The notes under the pieces are model-generated. The model was not told the origin of the DNA. It saw only the letters and a program-made list of their open reading frames with translations, and did no database searches. From the NCBI GenBank assembly GCA_002440125.1, contig DJRQ01000034.1, positions 3,803 through 10,678 of the forward strand: a stretch of 6,876 nt of DNA. Direction: 5' to 3'. The position numbers and the translations under genes are program-made. This document shows positions 5,547 to 6,876 of the stretch, piece after piece; position 1 is the first letter of the stretch; the number at the start of each line of letters is the position of its first letter. The DNA is from Caryophanales bacterium UBA6356. Lineage in GTDB: Bacteria; Bacillota_I; Bacilli_A; RFN20; CAG-826.

Positions 5547-6829
5547 TTATCAAAACGAATACCGATTATCTCGTTCACCAAATCGATTTTGCCAAATATC
5601 AAGAGAAAGTAGCCGAGATCGATGCGATGATCAAAAACAAAACAGGCGCTGGCAATGATTTCTTGGGTTGGGTCGATCATCCTATCGATTATGACAAGAA
5701 AGAACTCGAACTCATTAAAACAAGCGCTCAATACGTTCGAAACAATTACGACGTTCTTGTCGTATGCGGCATTGGCGGAAGCTATTTGGGAGCCCGCGCT
5801 GCTATCGAAGCCATCAATGGCACCTTCAACCATAAGAAACCGGAAATCTTCTATTTGGGGCAAACTTTTGACCCTACCTATATTCATGAGCTTTTAGATT
5901 ATCTAAAAGACAAGAAATTCGCTTTGAACGTCATTTCCAAAAGCGGCACGACCACCGAAACAAGCGTTAGCTTCCGTCTCCTTCGCGAGCTTCTTGAAAA
6001 AAGGGATGGCCTTGAAGCGGCAAGAAAAGCCATCTTTGCCACCACCGACGCTTCTAAAGGAGCCCTTTTGACTTTGGCGAAGAAAGAAGGCTACGTCCGC
6101 TTCGTTTTACCCGATGACATCGGTGGCCGTTATAGCGTCCAAACTGCTGTCGGCCTTTTCCCGATCGCCTGCGCTGGAATCGATCCTGAAGCCATCCTCC
6201 AAGGAAGTGCTAAAGCAAGGGAAGACACCTCTAATTCCGATTTAATGAAAAACGAGGCCTATAAATACGCCGTCATCCGCCATGAGATGTATGAACGCTA
6301 TAAAAAGAACGTGGAGATGTTCATTACCTATGTTCCTTCTTTTGTTCAACTTGGCGAATGGTTCAAACAACTCTTTGGCGAATCGGAAGGAAAAGAACAT
6401 AAGTCGCTTCTTCCAGACAGCGCGACTTTCACAACCGATCTTCATTCCCTTGGCCAATTCATGCAAGAAGGAAGTCCTATGTTTTTCGAAACGACCCTTC
6501 GCATGATGAAGCATCGCGATAGTGTCTTAGTCCCTCACGACGAAGAAAATCTTGATGGACTCAACTACTTAGAAGGAAAAGATCTTGGTTATATCCAAGA
6601 CAAAGCCATGGAAGGCACTCTAAGCGCGCACAGCAAGAATGCGGGCGTGGATAACGTTGTTTTGGAATTTGAGGAGATGAATGCCTTTAACCTTGGCTAT
6701 CTCTTCTACTTCTTCGAAAGAGCCTGCGCCATGAGCGCTTATCTTAATGGCGTGAACCCCTTCAATCAACCTGGCGTTGAAGTCTATAAGAAAAACATGT
6801 TCCATCTTTTAGGAAAACCTGGTTTCTAA
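5543..6829 (+). CDS. pgi: Glucose-6-phosphate isomerase (Pgi)
   Basis: Interconverts glucose 6-phosphate and fructose 6-phosphate in glycolysis and gluconeogenesis. The product has 428 residues, close to the short Bacilli-type Pgi of about 450. Seen: two SIS sugar-phosphate folds with GIGGSYLGARA (76-86) and ISKSGTTTET (131-140) for phosphate binding, the family signature DIGGRYSVQTAVG (192-204, Arg196), the catalytic Glu280 in FGESEGK, His301 in DLHSLGQ, and the C-terminal signature NPFNQPGVEVYK (405-416, Lys416). Asn408 stands where E. coli- and animal-type enzymes have Asp. The ATG lies in the ATGA overlap with the S1 gene and is preceded by GAGGGAG (5529-5535). It is the last gene of the operon and is followed within 20 bases by a terminator. 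Confidence 0.97.
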   Translation: MIIKTNTDYLVHQIDFAKYQEKVAEIDAMIKNKTGAGNDFLGWVDHPIDYDKKELELIKTSAQYVRNNYDVLVVCGIGGSYLGARAAIEAINGTFNHKKPEIFYLGQTFDPTYIHELLDYLKDKKFALNVISKSGTTTETSVSFRLLRELLEKRDGLEAARKAIFATTDASKGALLTLAKKEGYVRFVLPDDIGGRYSVQTAVGLFPIACAGIDPEAILQGSAKAREDTSNSDLMKNEAYKYAVIRHEMYERYKKNVEMFITYVPSFVQLGEWFKQLFGESEGKEHKSLLPDSATFTTDLHSLGQFMQEGSPMFFETTLRMMKHRDSVLVPHDEENLDGLNYLEGKDLGYIQDKAMEGTLSAHSKNAGVDNVVLEFEEMNAFNLGYLFYFFERACAMSAYLNGVNPFNQPGVEVYKKNMFHLLGKPGF

Positions 6830-6847
6830 AAAGGAAGAACTTATTCC

Positions 6848-6872
6848 AAGAGGAGCGCCACTCCTCTTTTTT
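6848..6872 (+). terminator. Intrinsic terminator after pgi
   Basis: A perfect 8-bp stem AAGAGGAG/CTCCTCTT (6848-6855 with 6861-6868) with loop CGCCA is followed by four more T (T run 6867-6872). It ends the ispD-S1-pgi operon. Confidence 0.93.
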
Positions 6873-6876
6873 GCAT

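Noticed and set aside
1..6876. CRISPR arrays, insertion sequences, toxin-antitoxin or phage genes
   Set aside because: No spaced repeats, transposase, terminal inverted repeats or recognisable defence or phage proteins were seen on either strand.

Overview
The window is a gene-dense bacterial chromosome segment of moderate-to-low GC. It carries eight protein genes and one tRNA, with short intergenic gaps. Best guess at origin is a Firmicutes/Bacillota lineage (Bacilli, Erysipelotrichia or a related uncultured gut group). The reasons are strong purine-rich Shine-Dalgarno sites (GAAAGGG, GGAGGAAGGG), a short Bacilli-type glucose-6-phosphate isomerase next to a small S1-domain protein (as in the Bacillus yugI/pgi neighbourhood), and consensus-like sigma-A promoters. 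TGA acts as a stop at the ends of ispD and the S1 gene, both inside ATGA start/stop overlaps, and Trp is encoded by TGG. That argues for genetic code 11, not the Mycoplasma code. I cannot name a species.

Left part (1-1090): the 3' part of thyA is followed after a single base by folA. ThyA makes dTMP and oxidises methylene-tetrahydrofolate to dihydrofolate, and FolA reduces it back, so the pair is one metabolic cycle. A 137-bp spacer with no convincing folA terminator follows. Next is a free-standing tRNA-Leu(GAG) unit (about 1229-1385) with its own promoter, an encoded CCA end and an intrinsic terminator.

Centre (1425-4440): an ABC-F type twin-ATPase (ribosome-associated family) runs rightwards and meets a leftward LemA-like membrane protein gene; the stop codons of the two share the four bases CTAA. 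A short divergent intergenic region (3491-3612) holds a promoter for each direction and a perfect 15-bp direct repeat. It separates the lemA-like gene from a rightward HAD-superfamily phosphatase of unknown substrate.

Right part (4492-6872): a three-gene operon of ispD (MEP isoprenoid pathway), a small S1 RNA-binding protein and pgi. The genes are joined by two 4-base ATGA overlaps and end in a strong intrinsic terminator.

Most of this is housekeeping content, and I see no new defence, mobile or biosynthetic system. The points most worth a second look are the divergent promoter region with its 15-bp repeat, the near-leaderless promoter of the lemA-like gene, and the divergent, isolated LemA-like protein.
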